A stretch of DNA of 44,882 nucleotides from Pseudobutyrivibrio sp. UBA1225 (GTDB taxonomy: Bacteria; Bacillota; Clostridia; Lachnospirales; Lachnospiraceae), in assembly GCA_002309345.1 (NCBI GenBank), contig DBWZ01000050.1:5749-50630 (forward strand). Direction: 5' to 3'. The translations under genes and the position numbers were made by a program. A model generated the notes under the pieces. That model was not told the origin of the DNA, made no database searches, and worked only from the letters and a program-made list of their open reading frames with translations. The stretch's first letter is position 1. Each line of letters starts with the position of its first letter. Positions 33,775 through 41,794 of the stretch are shown here, in pieces.

Positions 33775-35928
33775 CTATCCATTCCCTCCTTCTTTATTTT
33801 CTTTGCTTGGCGGTCTATAAATACGCACATTCATACTATCTTGCAACTGAACCGGTGTATTGGATAGCTTTCCTGTTTCTTGTTGAACTTCAAAATAATT
33901 TCCAGAACCGTCAGCCACCGCCACATGCTCCACTCCATTTGCATCATTACCAAAGAATATTATGTCGTTCATCCGTACATTTACATCAAATTCTTTCTTA
34001 GGATCTCTATCTGGTGGTATTTCTTTAATATCAAATACACACTCGCATTCTCCCTTTATCTGATTAAATTGGTCTTGTAATGATGTATTTGTAAGGTTCT
34101 GATATCCTATCTTATCCGCATACATTTTTAAGAATGAGGTATCATCTAACTTCTTCCCGTCAATTTGATCTTTTCCTACATTTTGCAAATAGTATCTCAA
34201 TACAGCTTCTTGCTCAGCTGTCATCGGAGCTTCATTTTTCATGTTGTTTATCTTTTTATCAATGTCTTCTGGCGCCAATTCATAATTAATTGCTTCAGCA
34301 GCCTCGCCTTCAAAATCTATAAAATATGTCATCATCTCTGCCGCTGTTAAGACAGTGGTAACAACAGTTATTATTGTGAAAATTTGCCCTATTATCGGTA
34401 TCGCACTGGCTATTAATTGTTTTATAATCATCTTTATGATTTTTAGTATTAGTTTAAAAATCAGTTGCATAATCTTTAACACTAACTGAACAACTAACTG
34501 TACCGTTTTTACTGCGATGGTTGCTGATTTAACCGCAGCCATAACTGCTAACCTTTTTGCCACCTTAGCTGCAGGGTTATTTTTTGTCTCTTGGCTATCA
34601 CCAAAATCAAGTGCATCTTTTACCGATTCAAGCTTTCCCTTAATAACGTTCTTGCCTGTTTGCAACAATTCTTTTCCGGCTTTAACACCGCTCTTTTTTA
34701 AGAGCTTTCCACTCCCTTTTGCACCTTTCTTAAGAAGTTTTCCACTTCCCTTAGCGCCTTTCTTTAAGAGTTTTCCACTTCCCTTAACGCCTTTCTTTAA
34801 GAGCTTTCCGCTTCCTTTAGCGCCTTTCTTTAAGAGCTTTCCGCTTTCTTTGGCTCCTTTTGTTAAGAGCTTTCGACCACCTTCAGTTCCCTTAGTTAAG
34901 ACCTTACGGCCTCCATTTATTCCTTTTCTAGAGATTTTTTTAATATTAGGAATAGTTTTACTTAGTTTTTGAAGATTAGAACTACCGCTCTTTCCGCTCT
35001 TGCCACTCTTACCATCTGAATCCTTACTAAGCTTTAAGTTATTAACGGAAGTTTTTCGAGCCCCATTTATTAAGCGCGGATTCTCTTTAGAAATTCTAGT
35101 TCCTTTGCTTAAGTCTTTATTATTTAATCTTTTATTTACTGCAGTCTTGGCAGAAGCCTTTTTTAAATTTGGTGGTTTACTTGGCGACTTTGGTGGATTA
35201 TCATGCGACTTGTTGTCGCTTGCCATAGCCGTTCGCATTGTATTTGACAATTTAACCTGTGAATTAGTCTTAAATTGTCTTGCAGGCGGCTGATTCGCTG
35301 ACTTATTAGCAAACTGATTCGCCGGCGAGTTTTGCATCTGGTTTGGCCTATTCGGCTGGTTAGACTGGCTTGGCCTATTCGGCTGGTTAGACTGGCTTGG
35401 CCTATTCGTTTGGTTAGACTGATTTTGCCTATTCGGCTGACTTGGCTGCTTAGGCTGAATAGGTGTATGGTTATTAACCTTCTCCGGAGCTTTATCATTA
35501 TTATTCTTCGCCGTGTCGTTGTTAGCTTTTTGTTGTTGAGTTATAGTTTGTGTTGGCGTTTGAACATTTTTATTCTCCGGAGGCATATCCTTTTTATGGC
35601 TATTATCCTTCGGCTTATCAGATGAATTTGCTTTCTTCGTCTGATTGTCTTTTTTCTTTTGATCGTCTTTTTTCTTTTGTTCTTCTTTTTGTTTGTTTAC
35701 TATAGTTACAGTTCGCTCCGGACTTTTTCCGTCACCTGTTGAAGAACCACCATCACCTAATAAAGCTTCCTTTGCCTTGTAATATGCTTTGCTCGCAATA
35801 TACGGAACCGCTTTATGCGCCACAAAATCAGCTGGAAAAATTGCTACCGATACTATGGGTGATATTACTATACTTTTTACTTTGTCTTCAAAATCCTTTA
35901 ATTCCTGTTCCTCTTCACTAGTAGCCAT
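33775..35928 (-). CDS. repeat-rich basic protein with membrane segment and NlpC/P60- or CHAP-like end
   Basis: A 717-residue protein of unknown function. Residues 12-57 are the module shared with the next gene (FEDKVKSIVISPIVSVAIFPADFV). A Lys/Gln/Pro-rich disordered part with repeated SNQPNRP units follows (75-200). At 335-411 there are seven tandem 11-residue repeats of the form KGAKGSGKLLK. A very hydrophobic, Lys-spaced helical part is at 460-530. The end (about 570-705) has a GDIIFFG-like phrase, MNDIIFFGNDANGVEHVAVADG, with the conserved His of NlpC/P60 or CHAP hydrolases, but no DCSG cysteine motif is seen before it. It may be the wall-acting VirB1-type component in a decayed or diverged form, or only a binding domain. 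Confidence 0.5.
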   Translation of the reverse strand: MATSEEEQELKDFEDKVKSIVISPIVSVAIFPADFVAHKAVPYIASKAYYKAKEALLGDGGSSTGDGKSPERTVTIVNKQKEEQKKKDDQKKKDNQTKKANSSDKPKDNSHKKDMPPENKNVQTPTQTITQQQKANNDTAKNNNDKAPEKVNNHTPIQPKQPSQPNRQNQSNQTNRPSQSNQPNRPSQSNQPNRPNQMQNSPANQFANKSANQPPARQFKTNSQVKLSNTMRTAMASDNKSHDNPPKSPSKPPNLKKASAKTAVNKRLNNKDLSKGTRISKENPRLINGARKTSVNNLKLSKDSDGKSGKSGKSGSSNLQKLSKTIPNIKKISRKGINGGRKVLTKGTEGGRKLLTKGAKESGKLLKKGAKGSGKLLKKGVKGSGKLLKKGAKGSGKLLKKGAKGSGKLLKKSGVKAGKELLQTGKNVIKGKLESVKDALDFGDSQETKNNPAAKVAKRLAVMAAVKSATIAVKTVQLVVQLVLKIMQLIFKLILKIIKMIIKQLIASAIPIIGQIFTIITVVTTVLTAAEMMTYFIDFEGEAAEAINYELAPEDIDKKINNMKNEAPMTAEQEAVLRYYLQNVGKDQIDGKKLDDTSFLKMYADKIGYQNLTNTSLQDQFNQIKGECECVFDIKEIPPDRDPKKEFDVNVRMNDIIFFGNDANGVEHVAVADGSGNYFEVQQETGKLSNTPVQLQDSMNVRIYRPPSKENKEGGNG
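34696..34926 (-). repeat. seven tandem 33-bp coding repeats
   Basis: These encode residues 335-411 of the 717-residue protein as seven 11-residue units, from KGINGGRKVLT and KGTEGGRKLLT to five near-identical KGAKGSGKLLK units. They vary at synonymous positions as well. Eleven-residue periods with Leu pairs and Lys suggest a basic amphipathic helix that could lie on membrane or nucleic acid. Confidence 0.85.
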
Positions 35929-35971
35929 ATCAACCCTTTCTCTAGCTTATTCCTTCTGTGATTCTTTCTTT

Positions 35972-38542
35972 TTATGCTTCTTTCTTGATATCTGAATCAC
36001 TATCAATTACATTTTCTTTTTTGATGCTAGTTTTCTTTTTAATATGCTTTTCTTTTTTTACACCTGCATCAGTGTTAACCAGCTTATAAATCTCACTATC
36101 TCTATCTATAATCATGTCAAATGGTACAGTGGTAGGTCCCATTTTCAAAATTCCTGTTCCACTAGGCGCATTGTCCAAATATGAGAACAAGGCTGCCGAA
36201 ATACTTGGCAAGAATTTCATCAACAGTTCCATATCCTGTGTTGACTGTGATAACAAGAAAAAGCTTTCTGTGTTTGCAAAGATTTGAGCCAAGTTAACAT
36301 CATCCTTGGATTTCATCAAATCACTCATGTTCTGAGTAATTCCTGTCATAAGTCCGCTCATCTTTCGAACCTCTTTCCAAAGCTTCAATACGAACTTAGC
36401 CACACAATCCACACCTAATAATTCATGGAACTCGTCTATGTAGACGTGTGTCCACATTCCGTTTCTACCATTTTCACGTATTCTGCTTCGAACCATTTCC
36501 ATCATAACTACCATGGCACTTACACGGATATTTTCCTGCGTATGAGATAAATCAAATGAAATAAATCTCGTATTCAAATCTACATTTGTACGATGGTTAA
36601 ACAGTGACAATGCACCGTTTACGAATGTATCCATCATTCTTGCCACGTGAGAAGCATGAAAATCATTCATATCAACCAAACACTGATAAATATCTTGTAA
36701 GGTTGGTGAGTACTGTCGCACCTGCTCTTCTGGAGAAAGCATTGTATATACATCTCCACCTTCAAAGCCATCACTCTGCATGTGCTTTGGTATTTCAAAT
36801 TCTGATTCCTTTGCACTTATACCATTCAGCTTTCTACGAACCGAATAGTTTTCGTTGTAGACCTTCTCAATAGCCTTATTCAAAACAGGTAACTCATCTT
36901 CATTTAAATCTCGCTTTATATATGAACTAATCAAAGTCTGTAAGAAATCTGATTTCTCGTATATAACACTCTCTAAGTCTGCGTATTCTACTCCTGTAAA
37001 ATCTACATCCAACGGATTTACGAATAACTGTTTCTGTGGGTCGAAAGATATAACTGTTCCTCCAACAATTCCAGCGATTTCGTAATAATCCGAGTTAGGA
37101 TCAATCATCAAAAACTGATCATCCGGATATACGGTATAAGAGCAAATTGTCTCCAATTTAGCTGCTACAGATTTACCTGAACCTGACTGTCCAAGAATTA
37201 GACTGTTTCTATTTTTAAGTCTTTTTTTATCTGCAAAAATTGCATTACTTGATAACTGATTAATTCCGTAATAAACTCCACCAATATCACAAAGCTCTTG
37301 AGTTTTAAACGGCATGAACATTGATACAGCCAAGGAAGACATATTACATACATGCTTGAACTCTTGAATACCAAGTCCTAAAGAAGTATTGATTCCTTCC
37401 TTTTGTTTTGCAAAACAAGGCTTTAATTCAATCGACTTCATTCCCGCAGCGGTTATGATTCTGTTTTCTATTTTTCTTAACTCCTCTTCATCATCTGCCA
37501 AAAACAGAATCGTTACAGTCGTATTAAAGAAATGTTGATCCTCATCTGCCATTTCTCGCTGGAATGATTCAACCTTTTCTTGCATATCCAAAAGCTTAGA
37601 AGAAGCATCTGATAGGAAATCGTTTCTATTTCGATTTCGTGTCTTTTCATTCTCGATTTTCATACCGAGCTTCATATGCTTTCTAGCAAGCTCTTTTTTT
37701 AACGCATCTCTGCCAATTAATTCGTTATTAATTGAAATATATGATGTGCAATTAATCTGAGAAAGCTTACTAACAATATCTGCCTCCAAAATCTTTGGAT
37801 ATTCGCTAATATATAGTACCTTTCCAACCTTGCCGTTCATTCTAAACATTTCATTTTCAAACATAATTGAACCAGGAGCAATTGTATTTACCCAATCTCT
37901 TCGATATTCAATTTCCTCATCATAATCAAACTTGAAAGCTGTGTTGATTCCAATGTGGGTAAAATTGTAAAGAAGCTGCATACGTTCATTAACATCTAAC
38001 GCTGTTAAAACCGAACCACAGGTTCCTTCTGCAGACTGATCCATAAAGGCTACCCTTACACCAGTCTCCATGCTGTTGAAGTTATATTTTGCTTCGCTTA
38101 TATTTTCAGCTTTGCATGTCAGAGTGAAGTAAATAGTTTGATAAAGTCCCTGCTTTGCATCTGTCAGTTTTTCTGCAATGATAGCGTTATACGCATTACG
38201 CAGATTGTCTAACTCATCATTTGCAAGAGGATACAAAATTTGCTTTTGAAATTCTTCTTCATCAACATATTCATTTGCCACTATATATGAGAAGCGGCAT
38301 GGAACGGTTTCCAAAACTTTGGCAAACCATCTGATAACGTCGGTCTGTTCTTCCAAAGTCATTCCCAAAAAGTTTATATCCGATAGCTTGTACTGCTTAG
38401 AATAAAGATTGTTTGGCAATTCGAAGATTCCGCTTCTATCTACACTTACAATTGAAAATATTTGTTGTACTGAATCAAAATTTTCATATAAGGGTGTATC
38501 CATAACTTTTGTTTTTGCATATTCTGTCATTAATCTTGGCAT
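35972..38542 (-). CDS. VirB4-family ATPase
   Basis: The main T4SS motor, 856 residues. The N-terminal VirB4 domain (about 50-400) is followed by the ATPase with Walker A GQSGSGKS (451-458), DPNSDYYEIAG after it, Walker B VYIDEFHELL near 705, and a conserved SQSTQDMELLMKFLP region near 780. VirB4 is the most conserved part of all T4SSs. The last 25 residues are Lys-rich (KKEKHIKKKTSIKKE), like those of other proteins of the locus. AGGAGG lies eight bases before the ATG. It follows a separate VirB4 N-domain protein after 15 bases. Confidence 0.9.
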   Translation of the reverse strand: MPRLMTEYAKTKVMDTPLYENFDSVQQIFSIVSVDRSGIFELPNNLYSKQYKLSDINFLGMTLEEQTDVIRWFAKVLETVPCRFSYIVANEYVDEEEFQKQILYPLANDELDNLRNAYNAIIAEKLTDAKQGLYQTIYFTLTCKAENISEAKYNFNSMETGVRVAFMDQSAEGTCGSVLTALDVNERMQLLYNFTHIGINTAFKFDYDEEIEYRRDWVNTIAPGSIMFENEMFRMNGKVGKVLYISEYPKILEADIVSKLSQINCTSYISINNELIGRDALKKELARKHMKLGMKIENEKTRNRNRNDFLSDASSKLLDMQEKVESFQREMADEDQHFFNTTVTILFLADDEEELRKIENRIITAAGMKSIELKPCFAKQKEGINTSLGLGIQEFKHVCNMSSLAVSMFMPFKTQELCDIGGVYYGINQLSSNAIFADKKRLKNRNSLILGQSGSGKSVAAKLETICSYTVYPDDQFLMIDPNSDYYEIAGIVGGTVISFDPQKQLFVNPLDVDFTGVEYADLESVIYEKSDFLQTLISSYIKRDLNEDELPVLNKAIEKVYNENYSVRRKLNGISAKESEFEIPKHMQSDGFEGGDVYTMLSPEEQVRQYSPTLQDIYQCLVDMNDFHASHVARMMDTFVNGALSLFNHRTNVDLNTRFISFDLSHTQENIRVSAMVVMMEMVRSRIRENGRNGMWTHVYIDEFHELLGVDCVAKFVLKLWKEVRKMSGLMTGITQNMSDLMKSKDDVNLAQIFANTESFFLLSQSTQDMELLMKFLPSISAALFSYLDNAPSGTGILKMGPTTVPFDMIIDRDSEIYKLVNTDAGVKKEKHIKKKTSIKKENVIDSDSDIKKEA

Positions 38543-38557
38543 ATTGACATCCTCCTG

Positions 38558-39874
38558 TTATACCACCAGTTGCTTAACCTGTCCGTTTTGCATATTTCGC
38601 ATTGAATGATAATCCTTTATTCCGTAGGACAAACTACTTTCTAACACATCTGCTGTGTTACCATATACTGGTGCGATTACCATATGCTCCTCTGTAAAGA
38701 ATTCTTCTATAGCATCGATTAATGCATTATTTTTTTCCTCAGTGTCAGTCATAATTATGATTGTCAAGCCTACATTTACATATGTATTCTCAAATTCTTT
38801 AATTTCGGTATTATACTTTTTAGCTAGCAATCTCTTATAATCTTCATTTTCTTCATCCTTGTAAGGTTGAACATCTGTAATGAACATCATAGGCATGTTT
38901 ATCTCAAGTAACTCTTGCAAGAAGTTTCGTCCAACCTCACCAGGGAACTGAATAACCTGCATGCAAGTTCCAATTCTCTCATTGATTGTGAAGCAATCGT
39001 CATTTAATGTGATTTTGTTGAAAGCTATCTTTTTCCAATCATGCTTTCTTCTCTTTAACTTCTCGAAGTTTAACTCCTCACCATCATGCTGGAAGTTTCT
39101 TGTCACCTGATTCATGTAATTATTAAGAGATATTTCTACAAGATTAATCTCGTTACAAATTGTATTAATCTTTTCAACCTCAGCATCTAATGTGAGCTTC
39201 ACAGTCTCATATATCTCTGCTGAAATAAAGAATGTAATGAAATCTGTTCTAATCAATCTATTTGAATCAGCCACGCTAAAGTTTGATGTGATTCTCGCTC
39301 TTAAAGAAAGGATATCTACCAAACCATCGATAAACTCATTTCTGTTTTGCTCATTCATACCTTCAATCTTGTATGTCTTTAACCAATTGTTCTCTGTCAT
39401 CCTAAGAGTTGCAACCTCTGGATCAAACGAAATAATGTTTAAAGACTCTAATGTCTTCTTACTTACAGGCTTGAGCATTCTATTTAATCTTTCGATTTCT
39501 TTCTTATGCTCTTTTTCACGCTTTCTTGCTGCCTTCTTCTCAGCCTTCTCTTTCTTCTTCTGAAGCTTATTCTCTTTCTTTTCAGCTTTCTTAGCAGCCT
39601 TGTCTTCTTTCTTTTTTTGTTTTGCTGCCTTCTTTTCAGCCTTGATTTCTTCTTTTGATTTTTTTGGTTTTGATTTTTCTGTTGATTTTTTATCTTTTGA
39701 TTTTTCCTTCTTAGATTTCTTGAATTTAACTAACTTGCTTTTCTTTTCGGATATTTCTTCTGATTCTGTCTCTTCTTGCTCTGCTTCTGCAGCCTTAGCC
39801 TTTTCAGCCTCGAGCTCTGCTGCACTTACTACTTCAACTTTTTTTTCTTCATCAGCCATAGGGTATCTAAACAT
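38558..39874 (-). CDS. stand-alone VirB4 N-domain-like protein with Lys/Glu-rich arm
   Basis: A 438-residue protein. The first 130 residues are almost only Lys, Glu, Ala and Ser (a likely long charged helix). The rest (about 135-438) looks like the N-terminal domain of VirB4 proteins: EVATLRMTENNWLKTYKIEG, a middle helical part, and CMQVIQFPGEVGRNFLQELLEI, comparable with the strand-helix pattern before the ATPase of the next gene. There is no Walker A or B motif, so it cannot hydrolyse ATP by itself. It may form a mixed ring with VirB4 or anchor it. A GTG at 39883 is in frame but only three bases from GAGGA, so I use the ATG at 39874. The function is inferred. Confidence 0.55.
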   Translation of the reverse strand: MFRYPMADEEKKVEVVSAAELEAEKAKAAEAEQEETESEEISEKKSKLVKFKKSKKEKSKDKKSTEKSKPKKSKEEIKAEKKAAKQKKKEDKAAKKAEKKENKLQKKKEKAEKKAARKREKEHKKEIERLNRMLKPVSKKTLESLNIISFDPEVATLRMTENNWLKTYKIEGMNEQNRNEFIDGLVDILSLRARITSNFSVADSNRLIRTDFITFFISAEIYETVKLTLDAEVEKINTICNEINLVEISLNNYMNQVTRNFQHDGEELNFEKLKRRKHDWKKIAFNKITLNDDCFTINERIGTCMQVIQFPGEVGRNFLQELLEINMPMMFITDVQPYKDEENEDYKRLLAKKYNTEIKEFENTYVNVGLTIIIMTDTEEKNNALIDAIEEFFTEEHMVIAPVYGNTADVLESSLSYGIKDYHSMRNMQNGQVKQLVV

Positions 39875-39908
39875 ATGATTCACTTTCCTCTCTTTTTTAT
39901 TTTTTTAT

Positions 39909-41150
39909 TTATTTATATTTCTTTTTATAAATTTTTCTGTAATTAAGACGATTCATGTCATAATCAAAATCTTTGATTTCTAGTATTTCGCACACACTAA
40001 AGTGGCTCATGTGAACTAGCACAAATGGAACCGAGGTTAACATCTCCTCTAAAGTTTCCATTGGGTAATCCGATTTATATCTCGCACACTGTGCAAGACG
40101 TGTCACCGAACTAATCGCATCATTACTATGAATTGTCCCAAGGAACCTGGCCCCTGTATTCAACGCTGTTGTAAATACATACAAGGCCTCGGCACCTTTA
40201 ATCTCACCAATTACAAAATTATCAATATCCTGTAAGAGTCCTAACCTAAGCTCATCCTCCAAGGAATATTCTTCCGTTTCTTGTCCGTGCGCCAATGACA
40301 TTGTGTGCTCGAACTGCATTTGTGGATGTGAGTCGGAATACAACTCATCTGATTCTTGAGAAACCAACACTGATTGGTTATAAGGAACCCAATCCAAAAG
40401 TTTATTTAAAAGGGATGTTTTTCCTGAACCTCCTCGACCAGAAATCAAAAACGCATATCCGTTAACGATTCTGTCTCTGAAGTATTCAATCATTTCGTCT
40501 GTTACCATTCCCGCTTCTTTTAGATAGTCCCAAGAATATTTGTCTGTAGGAATTTTTCTGATATGAATATTGTTGGCATCTGTTGAAACAAGCTTTCTAT
40601 CTTGCCAATCAATACGCATATAGTACGAATCGTTTGTTTTTCTATCTGTGCAACAGGTTGCAGCGTTGTGAATATCATTTTTGATTCTATGAATTCTGCG
40701 AAGCCTGTTGTACCAGTCGTTATAATCTTGCTCGGACATAAAGGACAAGTTTGTCTCGTATCTATTTCCTGATGCCTTGCAAACTATTTTATTCCAAGCC
40801 AATACTTTGATATCCGATACATCGTCCGCCTCTACCAACGGCGTAAGTACGTAATATCCAAATACAGCCGACTGAAACATTTTAAGAATAGTTCGGGTTG
40901 TTTCTTCTCCCAATTCACTGTAATACTGATTCAAATATCGTTTCGCTCGTCCCATAACTGCCAAGAAGTCCTGCTCGGTACCTTGCACAGCTTTTGCAAT
41001 ACTTGAAGCATTGATATCTAGAACGTTAGCTTTCAGCCTCTTGAATATTTCCATCAGTTCTTCGTCATGAAAGTTGGATTCAACTTCATAAACCTCCGAA
41101 TGTAAGATATGTTCTTTCGGTTTACTCGGAGTATATTTTAACTCGCCCAT
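39909..41150 (-). CDS. VirB11/CpaF-type secretion ATPase
   Basis: A 413-residue hexameric-type ATPase of the T2SS/T4SS family. An N-terminal domain (1-210) is followed by Walker A GRGGSGKTS (238-246), an Asp-box region (VSQESDELYSD), and the Walker B and His-box parts NFVIGEIKGAEALYVFTTALNTGARFLGTIHSND, with LAQCARY further on. VirB11 powers pilus assembly and substrate hand-over in Gram-negative T4SSs, while most described Gram-positive systems lack it. Its position next to virB4 argues that it is part of this machine and not of a Tad pilus. AGAGGA precedes the ATG. It starts the second transcription unit. Confidence 0.85.
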   Translation of the reverse strand: MGELKYTPSKPKEHILHSEVYEVESNFHDEELMEIFKRLKANVLDINASSIAKAVQGTEQDFLAVMGRAKRYLNQYYSELGEETTRTILKMFQSAVFGYYVLTPLVEADDVSDIKVLAWNKIVCKASGNRYETNLSFMSEQDYNDWYNRLRRIHRIKNDIHNAATCCTDRKTNDSYYMRIDWQDRKLVSTDANNIHIRKIPTDKYSWDYLKEAGMVTDEMIEYFRDRIVNGYAFLISGRGGSGKTSLLNKLLDWVPYNQSVLVSQESDELYSDSHPQMQFEHTMSLAHGQETEEYSLEDELRLGLLQDIDNFVIGEIKGAEALYVFTTALNTGARFLGTIHSNDAISSVTRLAQCARYKSDYPMETLEEMLTSVPFVLVHMSHFSVCEILEIKDFDYDMNRLNYRKIYKKKYK

Positions 41151-41193
41151 GTCAATGTCCTCTTCTTTCGTTTTTTATGCCTCTATATATAAT

Positions 41194-41219
41194 TCAATAA
41201 AATTTTTGATTTTTTTCCA
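41194..41219 (-). promoter_or_regulatory. T4SS locus motif, copy B (before virB11)
   Basis: On the minus strand TGGAAAAAAAT, five bases, ATTTTATTGA, then ATTATATATAG. It is identical in the two blocks to copies C and A. It lies 44 bases before virB11 and downstream of a strong hairpin, which supports a new transcription start here. Confidence 0.65.
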
Positions 41220-41271
41220 TTTTTTAAAAATTTATTAAGAAAATATTTCGAGAAATCATTTTAGACATAGC

Positions 41272-41319
41272 TTAAGCCCGCGAAATTTATTGCTTTATCG
41301 ATAAATTCCACGGGCTTAA
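41272..41319. other. stem-loop between the 142-residue gene and virB11
   Basis: TTAAGCCCG (41272-41280) pairs with CGGGCTTAA (41311-41319), and AATTTAT with ATAAATT inside. On the plus strand seven T follow, so it is a proper terminator for antisense transcription. On the minus strand only a weak T content follows, so for the T4SS genes it may slow or end the first unit or protect its 3' end. Confidence 0.6.
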
Positions 41320-41333
41320 TTTTTTTATTTTTT

Positions 41334-41762
41334 TTACATGCTCAACTGATTTTTCCGCTGTTGCTCTTGCTTTTTTTTCCTTTGTAGCGCTATTTTTCTT
41401 CTTAGACTATTTATTTTTTTTCTTCTATACCTTGCCCATCGCTTGTCTTCTTCCACTTTTTTGCCCACAGGAGAAGTAGTCTTGACAGGGTGATCTGATT
41501 TTGATCCTTCCTTACTCATAGCTACTCTTTCTGGCTTTCGAACAGTCGGCTTTTTTACAGGTTGATAACCGTTATTATGAACCTGCAATGGTCTTGATTC
41601 AGGAAGACTATTATTCTTCTTTCCTAGTGATTTTTCATTTCCACTCTTAATATCGTTACCTGGTGATGCATCCCCCATTGTAACTTGATCTTTATTCCGT
41701 CTGCTTTCAGTGACTTGTTTGTTCACTTCATCAAACCATTCTGGGTTATTGTAATTAGCCAT
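41334..41762 (-). CDS. small basic disordered protein of the T4SS locus
   Basis: A 142-residue protein with no family I recognise. The first 20 residues (NNPEWFDEVNKQVTE) may fold, the middle is polar and disordered, and the last 35 residues are strongly basic (RWARYRRKKINSLRRKIALQ). It could bind nucleic acid or acidic partners. AGGA lies seven bases before the ATG. It is the third gene of the first unit and is followed by a stem-loop. Confidence 0.5.
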   Translation of the reverse strand: MANYNNPEWFDEVNKQVTESRRNKDQVTMGDASPGNDIKSGNEKSLGKKNNSLPESRPLQVHNNGYQPVKKPTVRKPERVAMSKEGSKSDHPVKTTSPVGKKVEEDKRWARYRRKKINSLRRKIALQRKKKQEQQRKNQLSM

Positions 41763-41794
41763 AATAATTTCCTATAACCTTTCGCTTGCTTTGC

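Noticed and set aside
34517..34972. 151-codon plus-strand frame with repeated FPLPLAPFFKS phrases
   Set aside because: It is the antisense of the 11-residue coding repeats of the minus-strand gene; the repeats keep it open.
39875..39883. GTG start for the VirB4 N-domain-like protein
   Set aside because: It would lie only three bases from the GAGGA site; the ATG nine bases on is better placed.
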